Assembly (NCBI GenBank): GCA_964017065.1
Contig: OZ024790.1
Span: 8,373,864 to 8,437,863, forward strand
Length of the DNA stretch: 64,000 nt
From: Haliclona indistincta
Taxonomy: Eukaryota; Porifera; Demospongiae; Haplosclerida; Chalinidae
Reading direction: 5' to 3'
Part shown: piece by piece, positions 10,301 through 21,809 of the stretch
Numbering within the stretch: position 1 is the first letter of the stretch
Layout: each line of letters begins with the position of its first letter
Notes under the pieces: model-generated
What the model saw: only the letters and a program-made list of their open reading frames with translations
What the model was told of the DNA's origin: nothing
The model's database searches: none
Position numbers and translations under genes: made by a program

Positions 10301-12957
10301 TTGCTTATCGTGGCAGGCATTTGTGTTTGTGACCAAGACTGTAATTTCACTCGAAAATCATCACAAAACAGCTATCCACACTTGGTAGAATTTTCATGTT
10401 TTTGAAAAAGCGCTTGAGAATTATTTTGAGAGAGTTTATGTCATGTGCTATTGTCATGCCTTTTCTAATAATTATCTGAACCGACAATTAGAACATTACA
10501 CAGAAACTAGATGTGTACATCATAATCAGACACCTATTTGTCCAGTGTATGAAGAATTTTGAGTTAGCAAGTCTTACCGCCTGGTGTACAACAATTATTA
10601 TGACACAGCTAGGAGCTGTCACTTTGTGTTGCATTACTTTGGTCGTAATAATTTTTTATTAGGATTTGAGTTTACCGTATAGCCAACAGGATTTTATTTT
10701 CGATCGCCGACTACAGATCGAAAATTAAATCCACGAAAATTTGAACCATACCAAAATTTTGAACGCTCAAATTTTCTCATGCAAACACATGCGAACAGAT
10801 CGAGGCTAGAGCCCACTTCTAACACTTCTTACTAGAATCTGACTGTAGCAGCGGGTAGCTTGATGCCGCAATAGCTGTAAAACTGAACGCCAAGCGCCTC
10901 TGTTAGAGAAATATCTGCCATTCACACGAAATGTCTGCCATGCGCACTGCTGCACGCCAATCATAAAACGTGGCTGGCGTGGTTTAACGACTATACAGTT
11001 CTCCAACATTTCGAAGCCATTGAGTTCGAGATGAAGGGCAAAAAATTTTAGCCAGGATTTTATTTTCGAACGCCAAGTGAGTATCGAAAATTAGATCCAA
11101 TCTAAAATTTACTAACAAAATATTTGACTATCGAAAATAACCGGCTATATGGTATGTATTTTACAGTTGCCTCTCACATTGCTAACTATAAATCATGCTG
11201 TTTTTATTTCCTACAGTGACATAATTGAAACTGAGATCAAGAGCACGAGTTTATCTAATGGATCACGGACCATCAATATCAGTAGCCCGGTTCCTGATCC
11301 CAGTCGACTCCATAGTAGCTCGCCGCAGACTATTGTCATTAGTCCTCCAGCCGCACCTTCTACTCCACCCCCTCAACAAGGCATTGGATTGTCACACCCA
11401 ACGTCTCCTGCAGCAGCCAAAGGCTACAACAAGCTTTTCGTTACACCACAAAATCCAGAGCTACTAACACGGTCACCATCTCCAGAAGCATTACATGTGT
11501 ATAGCCAACTGAATCACGTTCCAGAGGAGAGTACTACCAGGGTACCAGTCCCTGTGGTACCTCCTAAAGTTCCACCATTAAATAACTCACCTAATCAGTG
11601 CATGCAGGACAGTGTAGCAGCTAAAGAGCATCTTTACTTTATGCTTGATACTCCAGAACAGCTTCAGGAGAACTTTAATCCGAGCACCGATAGTGCAGCA
11701 AACGAAGGACACATCTACCAAGTGTTAGAAACTTTTGATAAATCATCACGACTGGGAAATGAGACTTCCCCTATCAACAGAACCAACACACTGCTGCCTC
11801 CTCCCCCTCTTCATACTAGCAATGACTACGCTGAAATCAATGTGTGTGTAGTGTCACAAGAGAACAGAGACTTACCTCCGCCGCCACCTAGGCAACCACC
11901 ACCGTCTTCTAAACCACCTCTTATAGGTCCTTCACCACCTTCACGTCCACCTCCTCCTTCGCAACCTCCACCCCCTCCCTCCTGCCCACCTCCTCCCTCA
12001 CATCCTCCACCCCCTCCCTCTTGCCCACCTCCTCCTTCACATCCTCCACTCCCTCCCTCCTGCCCACCTCCTCCTTCACATCCTCCACCCCCTCCCTCCT
12101 GCCCACCTCCTCCTTCACATCCTCCACCCCCTCCCTCCTGCCCACCTCCTCCTTCACATCCTCCACCCCCTCCCTCCTGCCCACCTCCTCCCTCTCATCC
12201 TCCACCCCCTCCCTCGTGCCCACCTCCTCCTTCACATCCTCCACCCCCTCCCTCTTGCCCACCTCCTCCTTCGCATCCTCCACCCCCTCCCTCATGTCCT
12301 CCTCCTCTTCCCTCTCGTCCACCTCCTTCCTCCCACCCACCTCCTCCATCAATCTCTCCTCCTATCCAATCTACAATTCCTCGCCATCGTCCAACTGACT
12401 ATGAAGACATCAGCAAAACTCAAACTTTACCTAAAAAACCAGCAAATTCTTCAAAGAAACTGCCTCCAGCTGAGTATGAAATACCCTTGAGCAAAACTTT
12501 ACCAAGAAGACCAAAACCACCGAGGCATGATCGAGACGAGTATGAGGATGTGGAGGAAGACGAACCGTCTACTTTTGTTCGTGGGTTTAGTTTATCTACA
12601 GCCCAACCTCAGCCATTTGTTGCTAATGTACAACAGCGTTCTTTCAGACGCTTGCAACCGCCGAAGCAACTAACACTCAGTTACGATCGATTACCGATGC
12701 AAGTTGACTTGAAGTCTGAAGAAAGTCCGCCTGGAAGCAATCTTCAGAGGCACAATAGCCAGAAAGTTAAGATGAAGATTCGTCACAATGACAGAATCAA
12801 AATAACAACGTCTCCACAGCGTCCGACAATAGCACCGCCCCACTTTGTTAAGAGTCCTTCTCAATCTCCTCAAAACGGGAACAATGAATCATTACTAGTC
12901 CTGAACGACGTGCCTTTGCACGAGGCTGAGTATGACAGACTGAGACTAAAACATTAG
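7316..12957 (+). CDS. Ig-like type I receptor, proline-rich tyrosine-motif tail (806 aa)
   Basis: Four exons with matching phases: 7316-7382, 7644-8219, a 37-bp micro-exon 8926-8962, and 11217-12957. Exon 1 encodes a signal peptide (MLLFTILSFVAIVTTGSSA). The ectodomain has an Ig-like pattern: VTLTC, a tryptophan about 16 residues later, and EEDTYGYYDC; then a Ser/Thr stalk. One TM helix lies at about residues 176-200, followed by basic CWKKRLSKR. The tail of about 590 residues carries YxxL/I/V motifs (YSQL, YFML, YQVL, YAEI, YEDI, YEDV, YDRL twice), of which LSYDRL fits the ITIM consensus. It also has SH3-type sites (KTLPRRPKP) and a PPPPPS tandem repeat. SH2/SH3-coupled signalling is inferred. 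No relative was recognised by name. Confidence 0.75.
8220..11216 (+). other. receptor-gene introns with micro-exon and MITE
   Basis: Two introns flank the 37-bp exon 8926-8962. No other gene is supported. A TIR element occupies 10675-11152, and the rest shows no clear feature. Confidence 0.5.
10675..11152. mobile_element. TA-flanked MITE, TIR CCGTATAGCC
   Basis: Begins CCGTATAGCC after TA and ends GGCTATATGG before TA, about 478 bp, with internal ATTTTATTTTCG repeats in both halves. Ends and TA target duplication fit a Tc1/mariner-type non-autonomous element. It belongs with the element at 43278-43442, which shares the CCGTATAGC end. Confidence 0.6.
11943..12345 (+). repeat. coding minisatellite (Pro-rich repeat)
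   Basis: Near-perfect 39-bp repeats encode SCPPPPSHPPPPP, roughly nine copies, inside the receptor's cytoplasmic tail. The repeat keeps the frame. Differences between copies are mostly silent third-position changes, with a few conservative ones. Confidence 0.95.
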
Positions 12958-13605
12958 CTGTTGCTGTACAATAGTTATTTTGAATTATCAATCATCTTCA
13001 TTAAGAAAGTGTTATTTTGTACTAATACTCTCGATATCTTGTTAGTCACGTTTCTATTATTTTAAAAATTACCAAAAATAATAATAATTGCTAATAATGA
13101 GATAACAAAGGTAGGATTAGGTTTTCAAATAACTTAGCTAATGTCAGTTCATACACAGAGCAGACTAGATGGTAATAGATGAGATGGGAAGTAGGAAAAT
13201 AATTATTTAGAATGTATGCAAGGAAATAAACAATTTCAATTCAATTGCAAGCTGTGATTTTTAAAGTACAAAATAGTTGAGTATAGGTCATGTAGCTTGT
13301 AACTGTTAAAACAAATTCAAAGTGCTTCAATGCAGTTCTTTATTAAAACTTACTTGTAGTTGAGGTGGCGGTATATACCTTACTATAATGATGTGCGTAA
13401 CTATAATTAATATAATTACGATGTATAATTCTGACATCACCAAAATGTCACTTATGTCAGCAATCTCATCACAATGCAATAATTAAAGTTCCAAGAAGCA
13501 CGTACACCTGTCAGTCATGTTTCTAGTTAGTAAAATAAATATGAATTTGAAATATTTTACAATTCATTATGCATCCTATAGATACTAGCAGCTGCATTTC
13601 ACGTA
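12958..13605. other. 3' flank of receptor gene, no gene seen
   Basis: AT-rich 3' UTR and intergenic DNA. AATAAA occurs around 13226, which is a possible poly(A) signal for the receptor gene. No other reading frame is supported. Confidence 0.4.
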
Positions 13606-13959
13606 ATGCCGGTCATACTGAGCCAGCATGTCCACAACTCTAGTCACTGCATGCTTTGGGTCTCAATATTACTTCAAAGCAATTGCAGTAGTAATAATAT
13701 AGTCACAGCAAATTAAGCAAAGCAAAGTTTACCCACCACCCTCCTCAAGTGGAGTTCCATGAATGCGCAGGTGGTGATGCGGACCCAGCAGTAAGAATGG
13801 AAACATGCATGCCAGGATTCCTGTGCACTAAGCAGGTTCTAGGGCCAGTGCTAGCATGATGGTATCTCCAGAAGCCTGGCTGCAGGCATCTTGCAGGAGC
13901 ATCCAGCTGTGTTCACAACAGGAGGTGTGAACGTGTGCCCACATGGACCGACCTGGACC

Positions 13960-14110
13960 ACAACCAATGAACGTACTTTGCCTCCCATATACAAGACCAG
14001 GTACCCGTTTTACAGATGGGTCAGCTGGTGGGCTGGAGTACTTGTGATGTTTTTCCTCCTGCTCTGGAATTCGAACTAGTGTCTTCCGGGTTATTACAGC
14101 ACAGTTTTCT
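13960..14110 (-). repeat. tRNA-derived SINE relic (copy A)
   Basis: Homologous to 28110-28270. A degraded B-box-like ATTCGAACT is visible, but the anticodon-arm segment kept in copy B is deleted here. Confidence 0.45.
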
Positions 14111-14703
14111 AGACTGCTTGTATACAGCTTTGCATTGATTTTACCTTAGTTTGTACCACCTCACGCATGAACACAAAGCCACAAGCTCAAACACTCTCGT
14201 TTCCCTTTCTATGAGACTACAAGTCTTTAGAAGTCAGCGAAAAACTTTATGGGGAAGTGACAGCACACAATTATAGAAATCTTTTACAAATAATTCAAGT
14301 CATAAGGTCATAAATATTGGAACTGTCACTGTAAGGCTACTGAATTTAAAGACAGTGTCTTGCAAGTGATATAGTGTCTAAATAATTAAAAGTTGCATTT
14401 TGGTTTATAATTTTAGGGAGAAAGCTGGGGAAGTTTGATGAAACCCTAGATGGAAGTACTTAATCTCACAAACCCAGTAGTTTCTCATCTGTATAGCAAC
14501 TTTATTATTGTAATCATCATTATCCTCTTCTCTAGGCAGCTAGCTGTCTCAAGTATCAAGTTGCTCAGTTTAGTCACATCATTATTTGTACTGACTGTGC
14601 CAGAAATAACAATGTGGTGTTAAAAATGGAGTGTTAGATCGAGGCAAACAACTCTTGGTACAGTGTTTTTTTAATAAAGTGAAGTCAAAAACGGAATTAT
14701 GAC

Positions 14704-14820
14704 GTTGACCAATCAATAGAAGTGAATTGGATTGGTGAACGTACAATGGACAGCGTAATTCTCCGCAGTTTGGTATGCAGGGGCAGGGCTGGAGTACTGC
14801 TCGCGAGGGAATAAAAATCA
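14704..14820 (+). promoter_or_regulatory. MACPF-like gene A promoter with inverted CCAAT pair
   Basis: GTTGACCAATC at 14704-14714 is matched by the inverted GATTGGTGAAC at 14730-14740, placing CCAAT boxes on both strands 15 bp apart. A G-rich box follows at about 14775, and a TATA-like AATAAAAATC at about 14810. The arrangement is retained in copy B. It supports translation starting at 14862 rather than at the upstream ATG 14775. Confidence 0.5.
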
Positions 14821-14861
14821 GTAAAAAAAGAACCGATTCAGTTCTACCTTTGAGTGTAACA

Positions 14862-16583
14862 ATGAAGAAACTCTTTAAAGCAGCCCAACATCATCCGACA
14901 CGGAATTCACCAAGTCCACCTCCACGTGAACGGTCGCCCGAAGGAGCTGCTTGCGATGAGAGTGATGTTGGACGCTGCTTGGATCTTGGTCTTGGCCGAG
15001 GGATCGATGCAACAAATCCCAAACCATGGCTGAACAAGACCTCGTTTCAAGTACGACGCGTCGTTTACGACGAGCTGATCGGAACTGAAGAAGGAGGTGC
15101 TCTCAATCAGTACACGAATCACGTCAAAAGCTCAGTCACGTTGCAGAAAAGCATGTTATCAGCTGTAACACAGTCCAAGTCACCAGTGAGAGTGGATGTC
15201 GATGGAGAAATAGCACGATGTTTGACGGCAATGCCCAAGACAGTCGGCCGTAAGGTCGTAAACCGTACCATATCGTATCGTGAGGATTGCGCTCCGGAAA
15301 CGGCTCGAGGCGACACGGTCTCGGATGGCGGCTTCGAAGCGAGGCTGTGGAAATGGATATGTGAACGAGTAGAATTTCCTGTTGCAGATCCAAAACATTC
15401 CGTCTTGGAGAGTTTCGACAAACTAGTAAATCAAGCGACTGATCCGGCAGAACAACGCGAAAAAGTGATCGAAGCGTGCCGTGCATTCGTGCACGTCTTC
15501 AGAGCAACTCATTACGTAACCGCAATCGAGTTGGGAGCTGCTGAGTACACTGTTGAATTTCCTGTCGATTCCGAGGAGCACGACACTGCAGAACAAAATG
15601 CTTCAGCAACTGCGGGTCGCCGTAACAGCCTGCGACGTGGGAGCAAAGGCAGACATAGTATTAGCAAAGAACCGAGGGAGTCCACTCAACCCGGCAACAG
15701 CGCAGTGAGCTCAATCGTGACGGCGAAATTTGAGAAGAGAATCGGTATCATAAACGAAGACGATACTGTGACTAGACGATCGCATGGAGAAGCAGTCATT
15801 GGCGTAAAGATACAGCCAGTCTCTCGCCTGATTAAGCAACCCTTCCTAAAACTAGCTCTCCAACTGGCAATGGTAAATTTCATTGAAGAACACATCGACA
15901 AGGAAGGTCAGTTCTTTGCAATAACTAATTTTTAATGATATTTCACAAATTGCAATGTAGGGGGTCCCTATCTCATGGGACTTAATGATGGCAATGTATT
16001 CCTTTCAGTCATTGATGATTGTGTAGTTGGAGCCACCTCTGATATCGATGAAGCAGCTCCCTTCTTCATCAGTCAACCAGAAGAAAGCGAAGGACAAGTT
16101 CTCATCAGCTACTACAAGAAAACCGTAATTGACGAACACTCGGCAAAATTGAAAGTCCACAAAATAGCGCGCTATCTTCAAGTGGCTACAAATGGGCCCA
16201 ACAATGGCTCCCTAGAAGTGCAGTACAACGTCAGGAAAGAGTCGTACTGTCGATTCGTGTTTCATGATCGATTTAGAAAGAAACCGGTCTCTGGAGACAT
16301 GGAGGAGATCATAGCTGATAACAATGAGGGTTATTATATCAAGTGTTGTGGAGTAAGTCAAGGTGACAGTTTCCTAGCTGTGATGAAGCAACCCGCAGGA
16401 ATCGATCCATCTTATAAAACTACCTGTCGAACTTATCAAAACAGCTTTGACAATGAAAACGTGTTCATGCTGTTCCAGATTATCTGTCCTGCTCAGGCCA
16501 AGTACACTGAGACAAATTCGGACCAAGTTAAAGGCATCATAAGTCAGCTGAAGCGATATGAAGTACCTCATCTAGCTGAATGA
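14862..16583 (+). CDS. MACPF-like protein with C-terminal beta-rich domain, copy A (555 aa)
   Basis: Two exons, 14862-15906 and 15961-16583, with a 54-bp intron. The N-terminal half resembles membrane-attack-complex/perforin proteins: LGLGRGIDATNP near residue 43, a central FRATHYVTAIELGA segment near 213-226 recalling the FGTHY(V/I) signature but lacking its glycine, and AVIGVKIQPVSRLIKQPFLKLALQL, typical of the end of the domain. The second exon (PYLMGLNDGNVFLSVIDDC, NEGYYIKCC, FLAVMKQP) looks like a beta-trefoil. No signal peptide is seen at this start. Pore formation is the usual family activity, but the assignment rests on motif shape. ATG 14775 is possible; codons 14775-14861 differ from copy B mainly at replacement sites and overlap promoter-like motifs. 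The gene converges on the SAM-ankyrin-Death gene. Confidence 0.6.
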
Positions 16584-17299
16584 ACCAGACACTGGCCATC
16601 ATGACTATTGAATTGCATGCTACTGTACGAGACTTTATTAGCTATATTTTTTAGAGTAGTTTAAGCACCTTAATTGTGTGTGTGTAGTAGATGACAATTT
16701 TTAGCAGTGTGAAATTTGTAACTTTTTTTTAGTTTGCTGATATACAACACCATATTGGACTTGCAAAATTGTTATGATCCATGCGTAGTGGGAAAGAGTA
16801 CAACATGCAGCAGCTGTTGTCACTATTATTAGTGCGTATTATAATTCTGGTGATGAAATCATAATAATAAATTATTGTTATGCCTGGTAATAATAATAAC
16901 ATTATAATGGCTGTAATAATTATTGTTTAATTAGTTAACTATTAAGTATTTTTCCTATACCTTAGTGCTACTGTTTATTACTTTATTTTTTTTGATATTA
17001 GTTTTAGTACTATTAGTTATTTTCTTTTTTTATTCCTACGCCTTAGTGCTGATGTTTCGTAATTATTTCATTGCCCAGAGAAAATTTGCCTGGTATAATT
17101 ATAGTAAAGAAAAACAAACTCAGAGATTTTTAACTCACAAAATGAATGAAAAGCCAGAGAATATTCATTTGAGCTTACACATTATGGTTTAAAAATGGAA
17201 ATTACACTTTACAGTGAATATTTTATAATCGGCAGTACAGTTATACACTGTGAGAGAGAAAATCAAGCAAGAGTGAATTTTCGACGACATTTAATTAAC
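16584..17299. other. convergent 3' flanks, AT-rich
   Basis: Shared 3' region between the MACPF-like gene (+) and the SAM-ankyrin-Death gene (-). It is full of AATAAT and poly-T runs. About 16860-17140 is absent from copy B. No gene seen. Confidence 0.5.
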
Positions 17300-18622
17300 T
17301 TAAAGCAGCTTGTTAATTTCTTTGGCAAGTGCACCAAGTCCAGCATCTTTGAGACTCTCTATCAAGTGCTGGTATGTAACGGTGGATGCATCACTCGACA
17401 GCCATTTCTGGATAATTTTTTGCGTCACAATCTCGGGGCCTTCCTGGATGTGACTTTTCTTTATCAAATCAACCTCCATTTTATTGTCATCTTGCAACAG
17501 GAACATTCCAAAAGTTTCAAAATCTCCAGCTGCAATAGTTCTAATAACATGCAAAGCTTTGCCATCTGCTCCTTTCATTCTCGTCAGATCTAATAACGTG
17601 GGTTTATCTCCTTTGCAACAAACTCCTTTATCGAGTTTTGGACTATCTTCACAATCCTCAACTGACATTTTGGACACAGAGCTGCCTTCTTCACCTAATC
17701 ATGTGAAGCACAAAAATTACAGCCATGAAATAAAAATATAAGAAGCTTACTATCGTCCAAATAGTCAACTACAGCTATCTGTCTGTAATTCTCTGCCTCT
17801 TCTACTGGAGTTCTGTGATACTGCATTAAAAATTAACCGTTACTAATGATTCAAGAAGCATTTTTTGAAAGAATGCCCAGTTGCTTGATCCTCAGCATGA
17901 GCAAAGCTATGCTTACCTTGTTTTCCAGTGAAAACAAAGTCTTATCACATTGATGAAGGATTTTGATTGCATCAAGGTGTCCATACCTTGCTGAGTAATG
18001 AGCTGCAGTGTTTCCATCCTGCAATTACGGAACTAGTGATAATTCGTCAAATCAGGTTACACTTACTGCATCACAGATTTCAGTGATCACATCAGGTCGA
18101 CTAACAAGATAGTTTAAAATTTCAGTGCGACCATTCTTTGCTGTGATATGGAGACAAGTCCGCTGTCGCTGCAATTAAGTATTGTAAAGCTGCAATCAGT
18201 GATGCATTGCAGACATTGCTGTACCTCTTTCTTGTTTCTCCAATTAACGTCAGCTCCTTCATCAATGAGCCACCGTACCTTGACCAGGTCACCCTTTTCG
18301 CACGCCAGGTACAAAGGCTCGTGCTGCAGAACACACACAAATGAGCAGTATCGACTATCGTTAATCATGCCGGACGGGGTCAATTTACCAGGAGCATGCG
18401 GATTGCATAGTCCTCGCTGTTGCATTTCAGACGGTCTGCTTCTAGCAAAAAATCTTGCACATCACTCGGTTCTGTGATGCCGATCCGTTGTAGGTCTTCC
18501 TCGTCATTCAACTCTACGCATTTTTGATACGACACGAGCCCGTGTTCTTCAAACACCGCAAAGTACTTCTCTCGCTCGAAGCTCCTCAGCCAGGCTCTTA
18601 GGGGGAATGGATATTTCTCCAT
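17300..18622 (-). CDS. SAM-ankyrin-Death adaptor, copy A (333 aa)
   Basis: Six exons: 18389-18622, 18225-18323, 18067-18168, 17917-18018, 17751-17820, 17300-17694. Exon 1 encodes a SAM domain (LRAWLRSFEREKYFAVFEEH, GITEPSDVQDFLLEADRLK). Exons 2-5 each encode about one ankyrin repeat (HEPLYLACEKGDLVKVRWL, RQRTCLHITAKNGRTEIL, DGNTAAHYSARYGHLDAIKI, YHRTPVEEAENY), an exon-per-repeat layout. The last exon holds a Death domain (FGMFLLQDDNKMEVDLI, IIQKWLSSDA, LIESLKDAGLGALAKEI). All are protein-interaction modules, so a cytoplasmic adaptor in cell-death or immune signalling is inferred. No enzyme domain is present. In exon 6 the segment DKGVCCK appears to be leftover intron (compare copy B). Confidence 0.8.
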
Positions 18623-19140
18623 TTTTGATCTAAGCCTTGCGAGTGCGATCAGTGCGAGTGCGATCTAAGGCTGCATGCAGCGGCCTTTAAATTAAATTAA
18701 TCGTATGTATCTAATTAGTAGTATGATTATGTCGGGGAAACAAAAATAATAATGGTACCATGTTAAATATTATAATCCGGCATTAGGCACTCCTTCACAT
18801 ACCTCTAGTACCACATGATTATCATTGCCGCTCAGCAATAATATGTAGGGGTGACCTCGACTTAAGAGGGCGGCTATACTCATGAGTGGAAATTAGTTAT
18901 CGCACATAATTATTTCTACCGTTATACATTTCAACTGCATTTTAGGTGAATCTGAAGTGTAATAGCTAATTATCATCAAGTAGCAGACGAGCATGTAATT
19001 AGAATAATTACTACTGACGATAGGCTCAGCTGTGATGGATGAGTATAATTCTGTCTAATCATCAGGTCTACGGCCTTGCTTTAGACTTTCATTTTTAACA
19101 CTTTATTTACTCAAATAATTATCACTCATTCAATAAGTAA
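18623..19140. other. upstream region of SAM-ankyrin-Death gene A
   Basis: AT-rich and collinear with copy B. It contains the likely promoter of the gene ending at 17300, but no clear core element was recognised. Confidence 0.4.
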
Positions 19141-19498
19141 TATCGAAATCAAAAGGATGTAGGGTTGTGAAATCTACCACTTGTCCACAATGTAAACTAA
19201 CAAGGAACAAGCATGGATCTATAACGGTAACACGATTGACTTATGCTTGCTAACAGACCATAGATCCCTACATCAGTGGCTGCTGTGGTTGGCTGTAGCT
19301 AGTTCAGCTAGTTGCTGTTGACTGACACCTGACGTGCGTTCAGCTTGTGACGAAATATTGATCTTATGTACAGCCACTGATGTAGGGATCTATGGTCTGT
19401 TAGCAAGCTTAAGTCAATCATGTTACCGTTAGATCCATGCTTGTTCCTTGTTAGTTTACATTGTGGACCAGTGGTAGATTATCCTTTTGATTTCGATA
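19141..19498. mobile_element. fold-back element in copy A only
   Basis: Inverted arms at about 19141-19277 and 19370-19498 begin and end with TATCGAAATCAAAAGGAT and its complement. Copy B lacks the segment and reads straight from AATAAGTAA into the GGCCTGTGTCAC sequence found at about 20370 in copy A, so this is an insertion after the duplication. Confidence 0.75.
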
Positions 19499-20364
19499 GA
19501 AATCTTTTTAATTTTCTTGTTTGTGTACTTTTTTCTTTTTCAGCGAAGTGCAGTTCAATATCATGTACGTACTGAGCTGTCTTTGTTTCCACCATTGGTT
19601 TAGTTTTCCTGTTGTTGATGGCTTTTCTTTATTATTAAGAATTTTAAACTTGTAGCTAAGTTATGCTGTACATATCAGCTCGCCTACGCATGCATGCATG
19701 CAGTGGATACGAGCCCCGCCCATACTTGTTTGTAGACCTGTACGACAGTTGTAATTATCTGGCAAGCGCAGAATGGTGATCCTATACGAGCTTACAGTTT
19801 TTCGAAGACTCCAGACAAATACATGTATGAGTTCTCCGTGATCCATACGGCACGGCGATACTCAAGCTAGTGCTTGGTCACGTGCGATAACCACTGCTTG
19901 GTACACGTGCGTATTGCGCAATCACAATAATGGCGGCTAACACTTAGCTGACAACGGATCACTATCGAGAAATCACGGAATTTATATCGACGTTTCGCTA
20001 AAAACAAAGTTCAAAAGGCACCTGCCAGGAGAATTTGACGACTGTTCGTGGGTGTTTTGGTCTTGGCATTCCTCGTGTAAAAGCGCTAGGCGCGCTGAAG
20101 AAAGAAAGAAGAAGAAAGAAGAAAACGAAGATGACGAAACTCGATTTTCACCGTTTCCAGGTTCGTCACTTTAGTAAAAATTTCGAGCATTCTCCTTGCT
20201 ACTGTAAGATGGGGCAACGCCAGAGAGCAGATTTAGGTGTCTTTTGACGTATACAATTCATCACCAGGCGAAATATCAGCGTTTGAACGCTAATACATTG
20301 TATGTAGCCGCCATCTTGTTTTCTCGTTCAACCCTCATAGGGAGGCACTACCGTGCCTCCCTAA
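19499..20364. mobile_element. second part of copy-A insertion
   Basis: Absent from copy B. It contains inverted ATGGCGGCTA at 19930-19939 and 20305-20314. Between these lies a reading-frame fragment with RHLPGEFDDCSWVFWSWHSS followed by a lysine/glutamate-rich stretch and a stop, possibly captured or transposon-encoded. A small hairpin (AGGGAGGCAC/GTGCCTCCCT) sits at about 20338-20364. Family not recognised. Confidence 0.45.
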
Positions 20365-21780
20365 TTAAACGGCCTGTGTCACAAGACTATACACAAAAAT
20401 TGTATGGCATCACTATGTTCCGTTGTCTCTGATCATAATAATGGTCTTGATGAAATCATAATTTCATGTATTATACCGGTAACTGTTTCTAAAGTACTAA
20501 CAAATTATCGGCAACTACATTATTGGTCAATTAGTATTACAATTACTATTTTTATGACTTTATAATTACTTATAGTAATCAAGCATTTCCTGAAAATACA
20601 CTTTATTTATTTTGTGACCTGCAACGGATCATTCGTGGTAAAAATGCATGTACATTTACATGGAATGCATAGTGTGCATGGGAAAAGACAAGAACATCAG
20701 AATATTATGTGTAGTATGTACAAATTCTCTGTCCTATAATTATGCATCATTAGCTATGCATGCAGACTCCCACTAACTTGACAAACGTCAATAATAGAAA
20801 ATATGATAATAGAATTAACAATTTGGTGTCACTCACTTCCAACTTCAGGCATGCTAGTAAAAAACAAATTTATTGTGCATGACTTCTATCTCATGGTGCT
20901 ACACAGCAGCTGTTAGCATGTCATATTATTACAGTGTATGGTAGCATGTACCCTAGGACAACAGGATTATGTTGGGATAATATCCTGTTGGAATACGTTA
21001 TTAAGATACGAAAGAGAACATTATACATGTATCATCAAAAATACGAACACTTCCATTAGCTAACAGTCACCTCTCTAATCTAGCCTAGTCACAACTGATA
21101 ACTTGCAATGATTTTCAAGTCACACCCTGTAATGCAGCCATCTGCCTAATTTTCAAGGGTGACCGGATTGGCAACTGAAGATTTTATTAAACACCTTCGA
21201 AAAAATAATACTTAAATCGATAATGAGAATGAGCTCACGGTCCATTTCTTGACAAAAGTGTATCGACATACCTATACTAGGTATACTTACAGCATGTATT
21301 TGCCTCGCGCAGTGATGAGACCAATAGGCATATTACCTATAATTAACTCTTCTACACCTGCGCTTTCTCTCCCGTGCCAAAGCCCTGGATCTTGCTAAAG
21401 CATCGGCGGTAGTGCTGACGAGTGAGTCTGACGAATCGCTGTCTCTGGGCAAATCGCTGTCGTCCATTTTAATGGATGGTTATTAAAGAACGTAGTGTTT
21501 ATGAAAGAACGTCAAGTAGACCCCGAGACCCCGCGGGTTCCAAAACGTGACATATATATATATATACATACAAACATACAATTTCGAAACTGTACTACGC
21601 GATCAAATGCCTCGCGCTAAGGCGCTCGGCAATTATATATGTGTGAGACTTCTGTGACAACCTCATAATTTATGTTGAGTTACTTGCAATAAATGATACA
21701 TGCCCGAGTCTGCTGTAAACATGCAAGCAAATAATCTCGCACACACTCCTCCGTACTAGAAGACAGCTAGAAGAAATGTT
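20365..21780. other. non-coding end of copy A with EXOSC10-exon relics
   Basis: Collinear with 33612-34697. A short (TA)n run lies at 21550-21565. The sequence near 21245-21270 and 21630-21655 is a faint relative of the last two EXOSC10 exons. No intact gene. Confidence 0.45.
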
Positions 21781-21809
21781 TTTATGCCTCGGTGGGCGTA
21801 GCCACGAGG

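Larger units (their letters stand above)
13606..21760. repeat. segmental duplication, copy A
   Basis: Collinear with 27757-34697: SINE-like segment, MACPF-like gene, convergent SAM-ankyrin-Death gene, then about 2.5 kb of non-coding DNA. Copy A carries extra insertions at about 19141-20364 and 21290-21625 that are absent from copy B. The offset between gene starts grows from 14.2 to 14.5 kb because each copy has its own indels. Confidence 0.9.

Noticed and set aside
11921..12398. Antisense and alternate-frame repeat proteins in the proline-rich exon
   Set aside because: Shadows of a 39-bp coding minisatellite; the receptor frame is supported by phase and flanking motifs.
14775..14861. Upstream ATG extension of the MACPF-like gene
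   Set aside because: The extension overlaps TATA-like and G-rich promoter motifs, and differences from copy B fall mainly at replacement sites, so 14862 is preferred. Not excluded.
16965..17192. Hydrophobic 75-residue frame
   Set aside because: Product of T-rich 3' flank sequence, absent from copy B, with no other support.
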